Shown: piece after piece, positions 45,136 through 53,619 of the stretch | How positions within the stretch are numbered: the first letter of the stretch is position 1 | Layout of the letters: each line of letters starts with the position of its first letter | DNA from: Paradesertivirga sp966210515 | GTDB taxonomy: Bacteria; Bacteroidota; Bacteroidia; Sphingobacteriales; Sphingobacteriaceae | Direction: 5' to 3' | Assembly (NCBI GenBank): GCA_966210515.1 | Contig: CBIHLM010000012.1 | Coordinates: 15,883-79,882 of the forward strand | Length of the DNA stretch: 64,000 bases | Notes under the pieces: model-generated | The model's input: the letters and a program-made list of their open reading frames with translations, nothing else | The model's database searches: none | What the model was told of the DNA's origin: nothing | Made by a program: the position numbers and the translations under genes

Positions 45136-45807
45136 ATGGCAGTTCAATTAGAAGATTCGTGGAACAAGGTTTTAGGAGATGAATTTGAGAAGGATTATAT
45201 GCTGAAACTGAAGGCATTTCTGTTAAAAGAAAATCTGGATGGCAAGACTATTTATCCGCCGGAAAATTGCATTTTTAATGCTTTTTCTCATACTCCCTTT
45301 TATAATGTTAAAGTGGTGATTATCGGGCAGGATCCGTATCACGGGCCTAACCAGGCGCATGGACTAGCATTCTCGGTTCAAAAAGGTGTTGCTATCCCAC
45401 CTTCACTCCGAAATATCTTTAAAGAAGCTGCCAGCGATATACCTGGTTTCAAAATTCCTGACAATGGAGAGTTAACTAAATGGGCCGATGAAGGTGTATT
45501 ACTTTTAAACGCTATACTTACTGTAAGAGCTGGCGAACCGTGCTCACATCAAAAAAAAGGATGGGAACAGTTTACTGATCAGGCTATAAAAGTACTAGTC
45601 GAAAAGCGTGAAGGGATTGTGTTTTTATTATGGGGTAATTACGCTCAATCTAAAGCGTCATTTATTGATGATAAGAAACATTTTATTTTGAAAGCGCCTC
45701 ATCCCTCTCCGCTCGCTCGCGGCTTTATGGGTTGTAAACATTTTTCTAAGACGAATGAGATTCTTGAGAAAAATGGAAAAAGCGGAATTAATTGGAACTT
45801 AAGCTAG
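45136..45807 (+). CDS. ung: Uracil-DNA glycosylase, family 1
   Basis: 223-residue base-excision repair enzyme that removes uracil from DNA. The water-activating motif GQDPYHG is at 64-70 with catalytic Asp66, and NQAHGLAFSV follows. The DNA-minor-groove loop HPSPLARGF carries the catalytic His. LLLNAILTVRAGEPCSHQKKGWE matches the uracil-pocket segment. Full length and intact. No operon partner. Confidence 0.97.
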   Translation: MAVQLEDSWNKVLGDEFEKDYMLKLKAFLLKENLDGKTIYPPENCIFNAFSHTPFYNVKVVIIGQDPYHGPNQAHGLAFSVQKGVAIPPSLRNIFKEAASDIPGFKIPDNGELTKWADEGVLLLNAILTVRAGEPCSHQKKGWEQFTDQAIKVLVEKREGIVFLLWGNYAQSKASFIDDKKHFILKAPHPSPLARGFMGCKHFSKTNEILEKNGKSGINWNLS

Positions 45808-46516
45808 ACGAGCTATTGTAGTCAACCCTTTCAGGGTTGACTTTAAGACAGGTGCACTATCCCGGATTGCATCCCGGGGTTAATAATATTTAAGCCTTTC
45901 AGGCTTAGGAGCACCTTTAATGCTGACGAGTATGTATTTAAATAATAAAGCTAGCACTAGTATGTATCCTGAGGAGAACACACCGGGTTAATAATATTGC
46001 AACCCTTCAGGCTTGGGAGTACATTTTATCTGAAGTGCGTGTTTTACAATGTTTTTAAATAATAAAACTAGTATTTAGTATCTATCCCGAGGGGAAAAGC
46101 CGGGGGTAATAACATTGAACGCAAGCTTGGGAGTACCTTTAATCGGACGGGCGTGTTTTACAATGTATTTAATAATAAAGCTAGCACTTAGTACGTATCC
46201 TGAAAGGAAAAGCCGGGGGTTAATAATATTGAAACTCTTCAGGCTTGGGAGTACCTGACGGGCGTGTTTTACAATGTATTTAATAATAAAGCAGCACTTA
46301 TTACGTATCCTGAAAGGAAAAGCCGGGGGTTAATAATATTGAAACTCTTCAGGCTTGGGAGTACCTGACGGGCGTGATTTACAATGTATTTGAATAATAA
46401 AGCTAGCACTTAGTATGTATCCTGAAGGGATACAATACCAATAACCCTGCATTTCATGCAGGGGAGGACAACGCAAATGGCTATCAACCCTGAAAGGGTT
46501 GAATTAACTATAGAAC
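45808..46516. repeat. Tandem array of about 110-bp units bounded by inverted hairpins
   Basis: Five imperfect units begin with TTAATAATATT (or a one-base variant) at 45880, 45988, 46107, 46220 and 46330, giving lengths of about 108 to 119 bp. Each carries CTTGGGAGTAC or a variant, TTTACAATGT, TTTAAATAATAAA and GTATCCTGA. Units 4 and 5 are nearly identical. The array is enclosed by CAACCCT-TTC-AGGGTTG (45823-45839) and its reverse complement CAACCCT-GAA-AGGGTTG (46485-46501). A further hairpin, CCCTGCAT-TTC-ATGCAGGG, is at 46445-46463. The array ends beside an IS200-like transposase gene. Confidence 0.9.
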
Positions 46517-46963
46517 CTAATCTAAATACTTCTCATCGAAAGCAACTCCATGCTCATTCAGTAAGGCGATAAATTCTTCTTTGTATGAAGATTTTTTATG
46601 ATGTTCCTCCTGATTTTTAACATAATTAATCAGTCGATCTTTCTCTTTGATCGAATAAGTGAAAGCGCCATATCCTTCCTGCCAGCTAACAAAATCAGGG
46701 AAAAGAGATTGTTCTTTAATAAACAAACTACTGGCAATCTTAATATCTTTTATTAAACCCGCTAAGGCGACAGAAGGATGCAGATGCGTAACAATATGCA
46801 AATGATCTTCTACTCCATTTATACGATACAAGTGACATCTCTTGTTTTGCAAAATGCCCCAAATGTATTTGTACAATTGATCTCGATTGGGTTTCAGCAT
46901 GCATGGATTTCGATGCTTGGTACTGAAGACGATTTGATAGAGGATTTGGGTATAGGTGCTCAT
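46517..46963 (-). CDS. IS200/IS605-type TnpA-like transposase
   Basis: 148-residue single-domain HUH transposase. The start MSTYTQILYQIVFSTKHRNP is typical of this group in Bacteroidota. HUH motif His54-Leu-His56 in VEDHLHIVTH, nucleophile Tyr114 in LINYVKNQEEHH. All catalytic residues are present. No TnpB partner is nearby. Hairpins with a TTC or TGC loop lie on both sides, and the upstream flank (46973-46989, CCCGGAT-TGC-ATCCGGG) repeats the start of the tandem array (45860). Transposase and array thus look like one unit. Confidence 0.9.
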   Translation of the reverse strand: MSTYTQILYQIVFSTKHRNPCMLKPNRDQLYKYIWGILQNKRCHLYRINGVEDHLHIVTHLHPSVALAGLIKDIKIASSLFIKEQSLFPDFVSWQEGYGAFTYSIKEKDRLINYVKNQEEHHKKSSYKEEFIALLNEHGVAFDEKYLD

Positions 46964-46972
46964 AGTGTAATC

Positions 46973-46989
46973 TCCCGGATTGCATCCGG
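46973..46989. repeat. Triloop hairpin upstream of the IS200-like gene
   Basis: CCCGGAT-TGC-ATCCGGG followed by GGTTAAT, the same order as 45860-45881 at the head of the tandem array. It lies 9 bp upstream of the transposase start. Confidence 0.75.
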
Positions 46990-47025
46990 GGTTAATGGGA
47001 TTGAAGACTTTCAGACTTGTGGAAA

Positions 47026-47496
47026 TTAATACTCTCCAGGTAATACTGGCTCATTTTTACTTGTAGAAAGTATCATCATCGTTTGAAAGGTTTTTATCAC
47101 ACTGATCCGGCTAATTTTCTCCATGATAAGCTTTTCGTAAGCCTTAATATCTTTCACGTATATTTTTAGGATAAAATCACAGCCACTGGTTACATGATGG
47201 CACTCTGCAACTTCTCTTATTTCTTTTATTTCATCAACAAAAGTCTGAATAGCGTTGTCGCGATGAAAATCTAACTGAATCTGGATAAAAGTTTTTATTC
47301 CCAATCCTAAAAGTTCCTCATCTACGATCGCGTGATAGCTCTTTATAAAACCGGCGCTTTCCAGTTTTCTTACGCGTTCAAGGGTTGGTGCCGGAGATAG
47401 GCCAATTTGATGAGAAAGCTGGAGGTTGGTAATTCTTCCGTTCTGTTGAAGAATCTCAAGGATCTGAAGGTCTGTTTTATCCGGTTCGAAAGCCAT
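47026..47496 (-). CDS. Lrp/AsnC family transcriptional regulator
   Basis: 156 residues. N-terminal winged helix (1-60) with DLQILEILQQNGRITN, LSHQIGLSPAPTLERVRKL and ESAGFIKSYHAIVD, the Lrp/AsnC signature, then a RAM ligand-binding domain (about 65-150). It is divergent from the Nramp gene with a 96-bp gap. The effector, usually an amino acid, is unknown. Confidence 0.93.
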   Translation of the reverse strand: MAFEPDKTDLQILEILQQNGRITNLQLSHQIGLSPAPTLERVRKLESAGFIKSYHAIVDEELLGLGIKTFIQIQLDFHRDNAIQTFVDEIKEIREVAECHHVTSGCDFILKIYVKDIKAYEKLIMEKISRISVIKTFQTMMILSTSKNEPVLPGEY

Positions 47497-47546
47497 AATA
47501 TCTGTAAAGCTTCACAAATTAAAACAAAATCCGTATAAATTTATTT

Positions 47547-47560
47547 TTAGACTAACCTAA
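47547..47560 (+). promoter_or_regulatory. DtxR/MntR-type operator in the Nramp promoter
   Basis: TTAGACTAACCTAA, two mismatches from the perfect palindrome TTAGGTTAACCTAA. It covers the -33 position of the inferred Nramp promoter, 19 bp before TAGATTTA (47570-47577), so binding would block transcription. A near-identical site is at 52380-52393. Confidence 0.65.
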
Positions 47561-47592
47561 TTTTATTATTAGATTTACAAAACATAATATTT

Positions 47593-49467
47593 ATGGCAGA
47601 AACCAGATACAGTGAATCCTTAGAAGAAGTTCACGCTTCAGTTAAAACTTCCGGAAAAACAGGTTGGAGAAAGCTTATGGCTTTTATCGGTCCGGCTTAT
47701 CTTGTAAGTGTTGGCTACATGGATCCTGGAAACTGGGCTACAGATATAGCAGGAGGAAGTCAGTTTGGCTACAAACTGCTGTGGATATTATTGATGTCCA
47801 ACATCATCGCACTGCTTTTGCAATCCTTAAGTGCCCGTTTAGGTATTGTAAAAGGATTGGATTTAGCGCAGGCATCACGAAACGCATTTCCGGCATGGGC
47901 CAACTATCCATTATATGTACTGGCGCAAATAGCAATTATAGCCTGTGATCTGGCCGAGATCATCGGTATGGCAATCGGTTTAAATCTTTTGTTTAACATG
48001 CCCTTAATCTGGGGAATATCAATTACTGTTTTAGATACGTTTCTGTTACTTTTCCTCTTAAATAAAGGCATGCGAATGATGGAAGTATTCATCGTTTCGA
48101 TGGTTTTCATAGTTGGTGTTTCCTTTCTGGCCGAAATGCTTATCATTGAACCTGTTATCGGCGAGGTGGTTCGAGGTTTAAAACCTTCAGCGTTAAGCGG
48201 CAATGCACTTTATATTGCCATCGGAATAATTGGTGCTACAGTGATGCCGCATAATCTTTATCTCCATTCTTCGCTTGTACAAACGCGTAAAATCGAAAAG
48301 ACAAAGAAAGGCATTCAGGAGGCTTTAAAGTTTAATCTCATTGATACCACAATTGCACTTAACCTGGCATTTTTTGTAAACGCAGCAATTCTGATTCTTG
48401 CGGCCACGGCATTCTATAAACACGGCTTCTTTGAAGTTGCTGAAATTCAGGATGCTTACATATTGCTCGAAGACATATTCGGATCGCTTGCTCCTACCCT
48501 TTTTGCCATCGCCTTAATCGCCTCCGGACAAAGTTCTACGATAACAGGCACCCTGGCTGGACAAATTGTAATGGAAGGCCATCTTAATCTGCGAATTGAA
48601 CCGTGGTTAAGACGACTAATAACCAGACTGTTAGCCATAGTTCCCTGTCTGTTTACCATACTCTATTTCGGTGAGGATTCACTGGGTGAATTACTGGTAC
48701 TCAGTCAGGTAGTTCTAAGTTTACAACTAGGTTTCGCTATTATCCCTTTGATTCACTTTACATCCGACAAACAATTAATGAAGGATTTTGCAATCAAACC
48801 ATGGGTAAAAGTGCTTGCATGGATCAGCGCTCTTATTATTGTCGGGCTGAATGTAAAGTTGGTTTACGAAGAAATTTATGGATGGATTCTAAGCACTGAT
48901 AATGCCTGGTGGATTTATGTATTGGTATTACCTGCGACATTTGCAGTAGGTTGTCTTCTGTTATATGTTTTGATAGTACCACTGATAAAAAAACCTAAGG
49001 AAAAGTTAGACAATCTGCCCCATGGCGAAGCCCTTGAGATTGAAGAGGTCGGAACCGTTTCGTATTCTAATATCGGGATACCTGTGGATTTTTCTAAAAA
49101 CGACAGGAACACCATTCGGCATGCTCTGATTCAAGGTGGCAAATCGGCAACTTATTATCTGATTCATATTGTTGAAACCGCGGGCGCCAGATATCATGGC
49201 AATGAAGTAATGGATTATGAAACACAAAGTGATACTCTAAACCTTGAGAAATACAAATTGAACCTGATGGAGCTGGGTTATAAAGCAGAAATTCTGATTG
49301 GCTATGGCAGCGCTGCTAATGCCATTGCTTCTCTGACCGAAAAGAATGGGCTTGATTTATTGGTAATGGGAGCACATGGTCATAAAGGAATCAGCGATTG
49401 GATTTTCGGAACGACCTTAGATACTGTAAGACATAAAGTTCGCATTCCGGTGCTGATAGTACGATGA
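47593..49467 (+). CDS. Nramp divalent metal transporter fused to a UspA domain
   Basis: 624 residues. Nramp part about 25-470: helix 1 motif MDPGNWAT with Asp44 and Asn47, helix 6 motif MPHNLYLHS with Met218 and His220, the metal-binding quartet of MntH-type proton-coupled Mn/Fe importers. A C-terminal UspA-like domain (about 485-624) ends with VMGAHGHKGISDWIFG and VRIPVLIVR, the nucleotide-binding signature. Such a fusion suggests nucleotide-dependent control of uptake (inference). Regulation: operator at 47547 shared with the DtxR gene region. Strong terminator at 49502. Confidence 0.93.
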   Translation: MAETRYSESLEEVHASVKTSGKTGWRKLMAFIGPAYLVSVGYMDPGNWATDIAGGSQFGYKLLWILLMSNIIALLLQSLSARLGIVKGLDLAQASRNAFPAWANYPLYVLAQIAIIACDLAEIIGMAIGLNLLFNMPLIWGISITVLDTFLLLFLLNKGMRMMEVFIVSMVFIVGVSFLAEMLIIEPVIGEVVRGLKPSALSGNALYIAIGIIGATVMPHNLYLHSSLVQTRKIEKTKKGIQEALKFNLIDTTIALNLAFFVNAAILILAATAFYKHGFFEVAEIQDAYILLEDIFGSLAPTLFAIALIASGQSSTITGTLAGQIVMEGHLNLRIEPWLRRLITRLLAIVPCLFTILYFGEDSLGELLVLSQVVLSLQLGFAIIPLIHFTSDKQLMKDFAIKPWVKVLAWISALIIVGLNVKLVYEEIYGWILSTDNAWWIYVLVLPATFAVGCLLLYVLIVPLIKKPKEKLDNLPHGEALEIEEVGTVSYSNIGIPVDFSKNDRNTIRHALIQGGKSATYYLIHIVETAGARYHGNEVMDYETQSDTLNLEKYKLNLMELGYKAEILIGYGSAANAIASLTEKNGLDLLVMGAHGHKGISDWIFGTTLDTVRHKVRIPVLIVR

Positions 49468-49501
49468 GGTAAATCGCAATAAAAATTCAAATGGCATTTA
49501 A

Positions 49502-49530
49502 AAAGCGGGGAATTTTTCCCTGCTTTTTTT
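49502..49530 (+). terminator. Nramp gene terminator
   Basis: AGCGGGGAA and TTCCCTGCT pair (one G-U), followed by TTTTTTT, 35 bp past the stop codon. It also separates the convergent thioredoxin-like gene. Confidence 0.85.
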
Positions 49531-49539
49531 GTTAAACAG

Positions 49540-50016
49540 TTAATTATCCGACCGGGAAATAACTTTTAAAGTCTTTAAAAAAGCTTCTGCACTTAAAAAT
49601 CCACCAGACTGGTAAATAATTTCATTTTTATCATTTAAAAAGCATAAAACTGGATAAGAATTTTCATCGTCCATTCTTCCCAACGCCTCGGCTAATTGAT
49701 GAATGCCGGTTGTAATGCCAGTGGGCTTGTATTTAAATACTTTTCCGTTAAAGCTGATATCTTTTTTGCTCTCCGCATTTAAAAAAACTGTATAATATTT
49801 TTGATTTAATATATTCAGGATATCACTATTCTTAAGCATCTGCTGCTTCATAGCATGGCAGTACTTACACCAATCGGTATGAATATAGACCATCACAGGT
49901 CGGTTCTCCTTCTTTTGTAATTCAGTAAGCTTTTCAAAAGTCGCGGTGTTTATCTGGGCATAACTTGCTGCGTTGGCCAATAAGGTGAATATCCAAAATA
50001 AGAGATGCAGTTTCAC
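49540..50016 (-). CDS. Secreted thioredoxin-like protein
   Basis: 158 residues with a signal peptide (about 1-21, ANAASYAQ) and a thioredoxin fold. The active site is WCKYC in HTDWCKYCHAMKQ, followed by the segment PVLCFLNDKNEIIY with a cis-Pro-like Pro. It likely acts in the periplasm as a reductase or isomerase. It follows the TonB receptor gene by 69 bp on the same strand and is probably co-transcribed, suggesting thiol repair of the CxxC-bearing receptor or metal handling. Confidence 0.85.
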   Translation of the reverse strand: MKLHLLFWIFTLLANAASYAQINTATFEKLTELQKKENRPVMVYIHTDWCKYCHAMKQQMLKNSDILNILNQKYYTVFLNAESKKDISFNGKVFKYKPTGITTGIHQLAEALGRMDDENSYPVLCFLNDKNEIIYQSGGFLSAEAFLKTLKVISRSDN

Positions 50017-50085
50017 GGTTTGATAAATTAAAAGGTCAAAATTAAAAAAGCACCAGCACCTTATAATTAAAGAATTAGATCGAAA

Positions 50086-52341
50086 TTATCTGATATTCAT
50101 TCGGACACCAAAAAACCCTCTGATACCTTGATTTGGCGCATACATATAGGTAGGGTCGAAAGTGAGTGCATAAGGATTTGACTCAGTGTCCTGCACCTGT
50201 CCATCTGCTTTGTATTCCACATCCTTATCAAAAGGATCGTTGGTTCTGGCGATTAAAAACGGATTTCTTCGGTTTGGTGTCCAGTTAAGCAAATTCTTTA
50301 TCCCACCATAAAGTTCAATCTTTTGTAAACCCGAAAAAGTGAACTGTATATTTTGAATACTCCAAACCGGAGAAGTCTTTTCCCTCGGGTCCAGACCACC
50401 AAGTGTAGGCAAATCCATAGGACCGTAAATATTTCCTGTATAATCCAGGGCAAGCTTCATCTTTTTTAAAGGATAAGAGATAGCCCAGGTTCCCATCCAT
50501 GGCTCCGTCAGTAATTGATTTAGTTTAACGCCATGCTCTTTGCTATAAACATCCATCAGGGTAGCACCTAATAAAAATTTCAAACCGCTCGAATATGCAA
50601 GGTCCACATTTGCGCTTATTCCTTTTGAAACGGCAAATCCAGTTAAATTATCGTAAATAATTTTGTTAGGATCTGATTCATAATCAGCTATTATTCTGTT
50701 GTCAAAACGTGTGTACCATACGGAAGCGTCAAAGGAAAGAATATTGTCTCCTTTTGTAACCATCTTTTTCAAAAAATTCAGATTCACATTAAAGCTTTTC
50801 TCCGGCTTAAGCTCTTCCTTTATCTCTACAATTCGGGCACCGGTGAGCGCGGCATGGTCTTCCGTGAACAAATTCACAACTCTAAAACCCGTTCCGGCAT
50901 TCAGCCTCAGGATAGTGTTATCGTCAGCTTTCCATTTATAAGCAAATCGTGGCGTTACAATATTTCCGTGATTGGAATTGTAGTCATACCGAAGCCCCAA
51001 AAGTATGTTGTGTTTCTTATGTAGCTCGATCTCATCTTGCAAAAAGACACCAGGTAGCCATGTTTGATCGGCCTTTTGGGCTGTACCCTGAGTATTATCA
51101 TCATAAAAAGTATATCGGGTAGCCAGGCCAGCTAATAAATCATGCCTGTGTATTTTCTTATCCCAGGTAAGCTGAGAAAATGCCACATGCTGCGAGGCGA
51201 TAAATGATGTGGTTCCATAAACCGAATTCTGCTCATGATTATTATACGAAAACGACAGTAATAATTTTTCTTTAACAGGAAGTTGATAGGCCCCGAATGC
51301 CTCCAATCTTTTGGTATAAATACTTTCGCCATATATTAAATCACCGCCGCGGTATGTTTTCGACCAGAGCATATCTCCACCCCATCTGTCTTCATAAAAA
51401 AATCGTCCAGCCAATGAAAATAGTCGATTCTCTTTCCGCTCGAACATCCATTTCTGGAACAGGGAGATTCTATGTTGTAAAGTAACATCCGTAAAATTGT
51501 CCGCATTATTGTCAATCGGATTTTGATAATTATAGTAATTCAAACCACTTAATGCGGTTGCTTTACCTGTTGTAAACTTGAAGCCCAGATCAGTATTCAC
51601 CTCATTCCAATTGGTAGAAAATACATCCGCAGAAAGAACGGGAGCATTCCGGGGAGATTTAGTAATTATATTGATCAATCCTCCCACAGCTTCCGAACCA
51701 TAAAGCGAAGAGGCCGGCCCTTTAACTATTTCCACACGCTCAATTAACGAATTAGGAATTCCGGATAAACCATAAACTGTAGAAAGGCTACTTACCAAAG
51801 GCATCCCATCTATCAAAACCATGGTGTAAGGACCTTCTAAACCATTAATATGAATATCCCCGGTATTACAAACATTACAGTTTAACTGAGGCCGCACTCC
51901 GTTTACATTCTGCAAAGCATCAAATATTGAGGGGGTAGGATTTTTCTTAAAAAAAGTGTGATTGTATATTTCTACAGGCACTGCGCTTTCTAGCCGGCTA
52001 ACTTCTTTTAGCGTTCCTGTAACGACGACCTCACTTAAATTTGCATCGGGTGTTAAGTCGAAATTGAGCACTTTCAATGAATCCGATTGAGTAACTATAA
52101 CAGACTTAAAAAGCGTTTTATATCCTATAGCTGCAACGCGAAAAACATATTTTCCCGGTTTAACCGATAAAAACTCAAACCTTCCGGTACTATCTGTCGA
52201 AGTAAATTGATTCGATTCTGAAATTTTTACAGAAGCATCCGGAACAGAAATACCATTACCATATACCGTTCCGCTAATACTTTGTGAAAACAAATCATTT
52301 GTAATCAGCACTAAAAGAACAAAAAAACCAAACTTCCGCAT
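50086..52341 (-). CDS. TonB-dependent receptor, probably for a metal complex
   Basis: 751-residue outer membrane receptor. Signal peptide 1-20 (NDLFSQ), carboxypeptidase-regulatory-like domain about 21-98 (ISGTVYGNG), TonB box region EVVVTGT, plug about 115-230 with IEVKGP-like VEIVKGPASSLYGSEAVGG and INIITK, then a beta-barrel ending in VRMNIR. The plug has a Cys155-x-x-Cys158 pair (NCNVCNTGDIHINGLEG) uncommon among plugs. Its promoter overlaps a DtxR-type operator (52380-52393), so Mn or Fe acquisition is likely. Substrate is not proven. Confidence 0.9.
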   Translation of the reverse strand: MRKFGFFVLLVLITNDLFSQSISGTVYGNGISVPDASVKISESNQFTSTDSTGRFEFLSVKPGKYVFRVAAIGYKTLFKSVIVTQSDSLKVLNFDLTPDANLSEVVVTGTLKEVSRLESAVPVEIYNHTFFKKNPTPSIFDALQNVNGVRPQLNCNVCNTGDIHINGLEGPYTMVLIDGMPLVSSLSTVYGLSGIPNSLIERVEIVKGPASSLYGSEAVGGLINIITKSPRNAPVLSADVFSTNWNEVNTDLGFKFTTGKATALSGLNYYNYQNPIDNNADNFTDVTLQHRISLFQKWMFERKENRLFSLAGRFFYEDRWGGDMLWSKTYRGGDLIYGESIYTKRLEAFGAYQLPVKEKLLLSFSYNNHEQNSVYGTTSFIASQHVAFSQLTWDKKIHRHDLLAGLATRYTFYDDNTQGTAQKADQTWLPGVFLQDEIELHKKHNILLGLRYDYNSNHGNIVTPRFAYKWKADDNTILRLNAGTGFRVVNLFTEDHAALTGARIVEIKEELKPEKSFNVNLNFLKKMVTKGDNILSFDASVWYTRFDNRIIADYESDPNKIIYDNLTGFAVSKGISANVDLAYSSGLKFLLGATLMDVYSKEHGVKLNQLLTEPWMGTWAISYPLKKMKLALDYTGNIYGPMDLPTLGGLDPREKTSPVWSIQNIQFTFSGLQKIELYGGIKNLLNWTPNRRNPFLIARTNDPFDKDVEYKADGQVQDTESNPYALTFDPTYMYAPNQGIRGFFGVRMNIR

Positions 52342-52365
52342 GTCTCACAATTTTAATAAGATTAA

Positions 52366-52396
52366 CAAAACTATAATAATTAGATTAACCTAACAA
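52366..52396 (-). promoter_or_regulatory. Promoter of the TonB receptor operon
   Basis: Minus strand: TTG at 52396-52394, 20-bp spacer, TAGTTTTG at 52373-52366. An excellent fit to the Bacteroidota promoter pattern. The DtxR-type operator lies inside the spacer. Confidence 0.7.
52380..52393. promoter_or_regulatory. DtxR/MntR-type operator between receptor and regulator genes
   Basis: TTAGATTAACCTAA, one mismatch from the palindrome TTAGGTTAACCTAA. Only two differences from the site in front of the Nramp gene. Occupation would block the receptor promoter and perhaps the divergent regulator promoter. Confidence 0.7.
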
Positions 52397-52429
52397 TTTT
52401 AATTTTGTTTTTTTCTTACTTTTATAGCC

Positions 52430-53086
52430 ATGCTGTCGTTTACAGAAGAAAATTACTTGAAAGCGTTGCTTCATTTAACTATGGAGATTGAGGATAAAGT
52501 GGAAGCCGGAACCAACGAGCTTGCTTTCTTTTTAGGGGTTAAACCTGCAACGGCTACAGATATGCTTAAAAAGCTTAAGGAGAAGAAATTAATAGAGTAC
52601 GAAAAGTACGGCAAAATTTCTTTATCGGAAAGCGGCAGAAAAAAGGCTGTTGAAATTTTAAGGAAACACCGGCTATGGGAAACTTTTCTGTATGAGAAGT
52701 TAGAATTTACATGGGATGAAGTGCATGAAGTTGCCGAACAACTTGAACATATCCATTCGCCAAAGCTGGTTGATAAACTGGATAAATTTTTGGGTTTTCC
52801 GGAATTTGACCCTCATGGAGATGCGATACCAAATGCGAAGGGAGAATTAAAACAATCTTCTAAAAAAACACTTTCTGAAGTAGAGTCGGGAAGCAGTTGT
52901 AAGATGGTGGCAGTGAAAGATAACACGGCTGCGTTTCTTCAATATGTTAGCCAATTGAATTTGGGAATTGACACGCCGATAAAAGTTATATCTAAGCAAG
53001 CTTTTGATGGCTCCATGGAAATTATGATAAGTGATACGAAGATAATGGTATCGCAAAAATTTGCTGAGAATATCCTGATTGTTTAG
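52430..53086 (+). CDS. mntR: DtxR/MntR family metal-dependent repressor
   Basis: 218 residues. N-terminal winged helix (1-60, FFLGVKPATATDMLKKL, KLIEYEKYGKISLSESG), helical dimerisation and metal domain (about 65-140, with HRLWETFLYEKL, EVAEQLEHIHS, and Glu/His/Cys-type ligands typical of the family), and a C-terminal SH3-like FeoA domain. It most likely represses Nramp and TonB receptor genes when Mn or Fe is replete. A TACTTTTA box (52417-52424) lies only 5 bp before the ATG, suggesting a nearly leaderless transcript. The choice between MntR and IdeR is open. Confidence 0.88.
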   Translation: MLSFTEENYLKALLHLTMEIEDKVEAGTNELAFFLGVKPATATDMLKKLKEKKLIEYEKYGKISLSESGRKKAVEILRKHRLWETFLYEKLEFTWDEVHEVAEQLEHIHSPKLVDKLDKFLGFPEFDPHGDAIPNAKGELKQSSKKTLSEVESGSSCKMVAVKDNTAAFLQYVSQLNLGIDTPIKVISKQAFDGSMEIMISDTKIMVSQKFAENILIV

Positions 53087-53107
53087 GGATATACCACACA
53101 CAACAAA

Positions 53108-53557
53108 ATGAAGAACGATTTAAACGTTAAAAATAAAAAAGCATATTTTGAGTATTACATACTCGAAACATTTACCGCGGGTTTACAATTACTTGGGACT
53201 GAAATAAAGTCGATTAGAGAAGGCAAAGTAAATATCAACGATGCTTTCTGCACTTTTTTAAACGAGAAACTATATGTGAGAAACATGCATATTGCCGAAT
53301 ATTCTCATGGTTCTTTTTACAATCATGAACAGAAAAGGGATCGTGCTTTGCTGCTGACCAAAAAAGAACTTCGAAAGCTTAAAGAAAAAGGTGAAGAAAA
53401 AGGATTTACGATTGTGCCTCTACGCCTCTTTATAAGTGATCGTGGATTTGCCAAACTGGAAATTGGAATGGCACAGGGTAAAAAGCTGTTTGATAAACGG
53501 GATACTATTAAAGACCGGGAAAGTAAAATTGAGTTAAGCAGGGTTTTGAAAAGTTAG
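53108..53557 (+). CDS. smpB: SsrA-binding protein SmpB
   Basis: 149 residues, the partner of tmRNA in trans-translation. Typical motifs: NKKAYFEYYILETFTAGLQL, GTEIKSIREGKVNI, RDRALLLTKKEL and the basic C-terminal tail with GKKLFDKRDTIKDRE. It lies 21 bp downstream of the metal repressor gene, probably on the same transcript. The tmRNA gene is not in the window. Confidence 0.96.
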   Translation: MKNDLNVKNKKAYFEYYILETFTAGLQLLGTEIKSIREGKVNINDAFCTFLNEKLYVRNMHIAEYSHGSFYNHEQKRDRALLLTKKELRKLKEKGEEKGFTIVPLRLFISDRGFAKLEIGMAQGKKLFDKRDTIKDRESKIELSRVLKS

Positions 53558-53619
53558 AGATAGCACATCATCCTACTTTGATTAGGTGGGATCCCGAAAT
53601 AAATCGGGATGCCGTTCAT

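Noticed and set aside
45808..46516. Tandem repeats resembling a CRISPR array
   Set aside because: Units are about 110 bp and the repeat fills the whole unit. There are no constant short repeats with unique spacers, no cas genes, and a transposase is attached.
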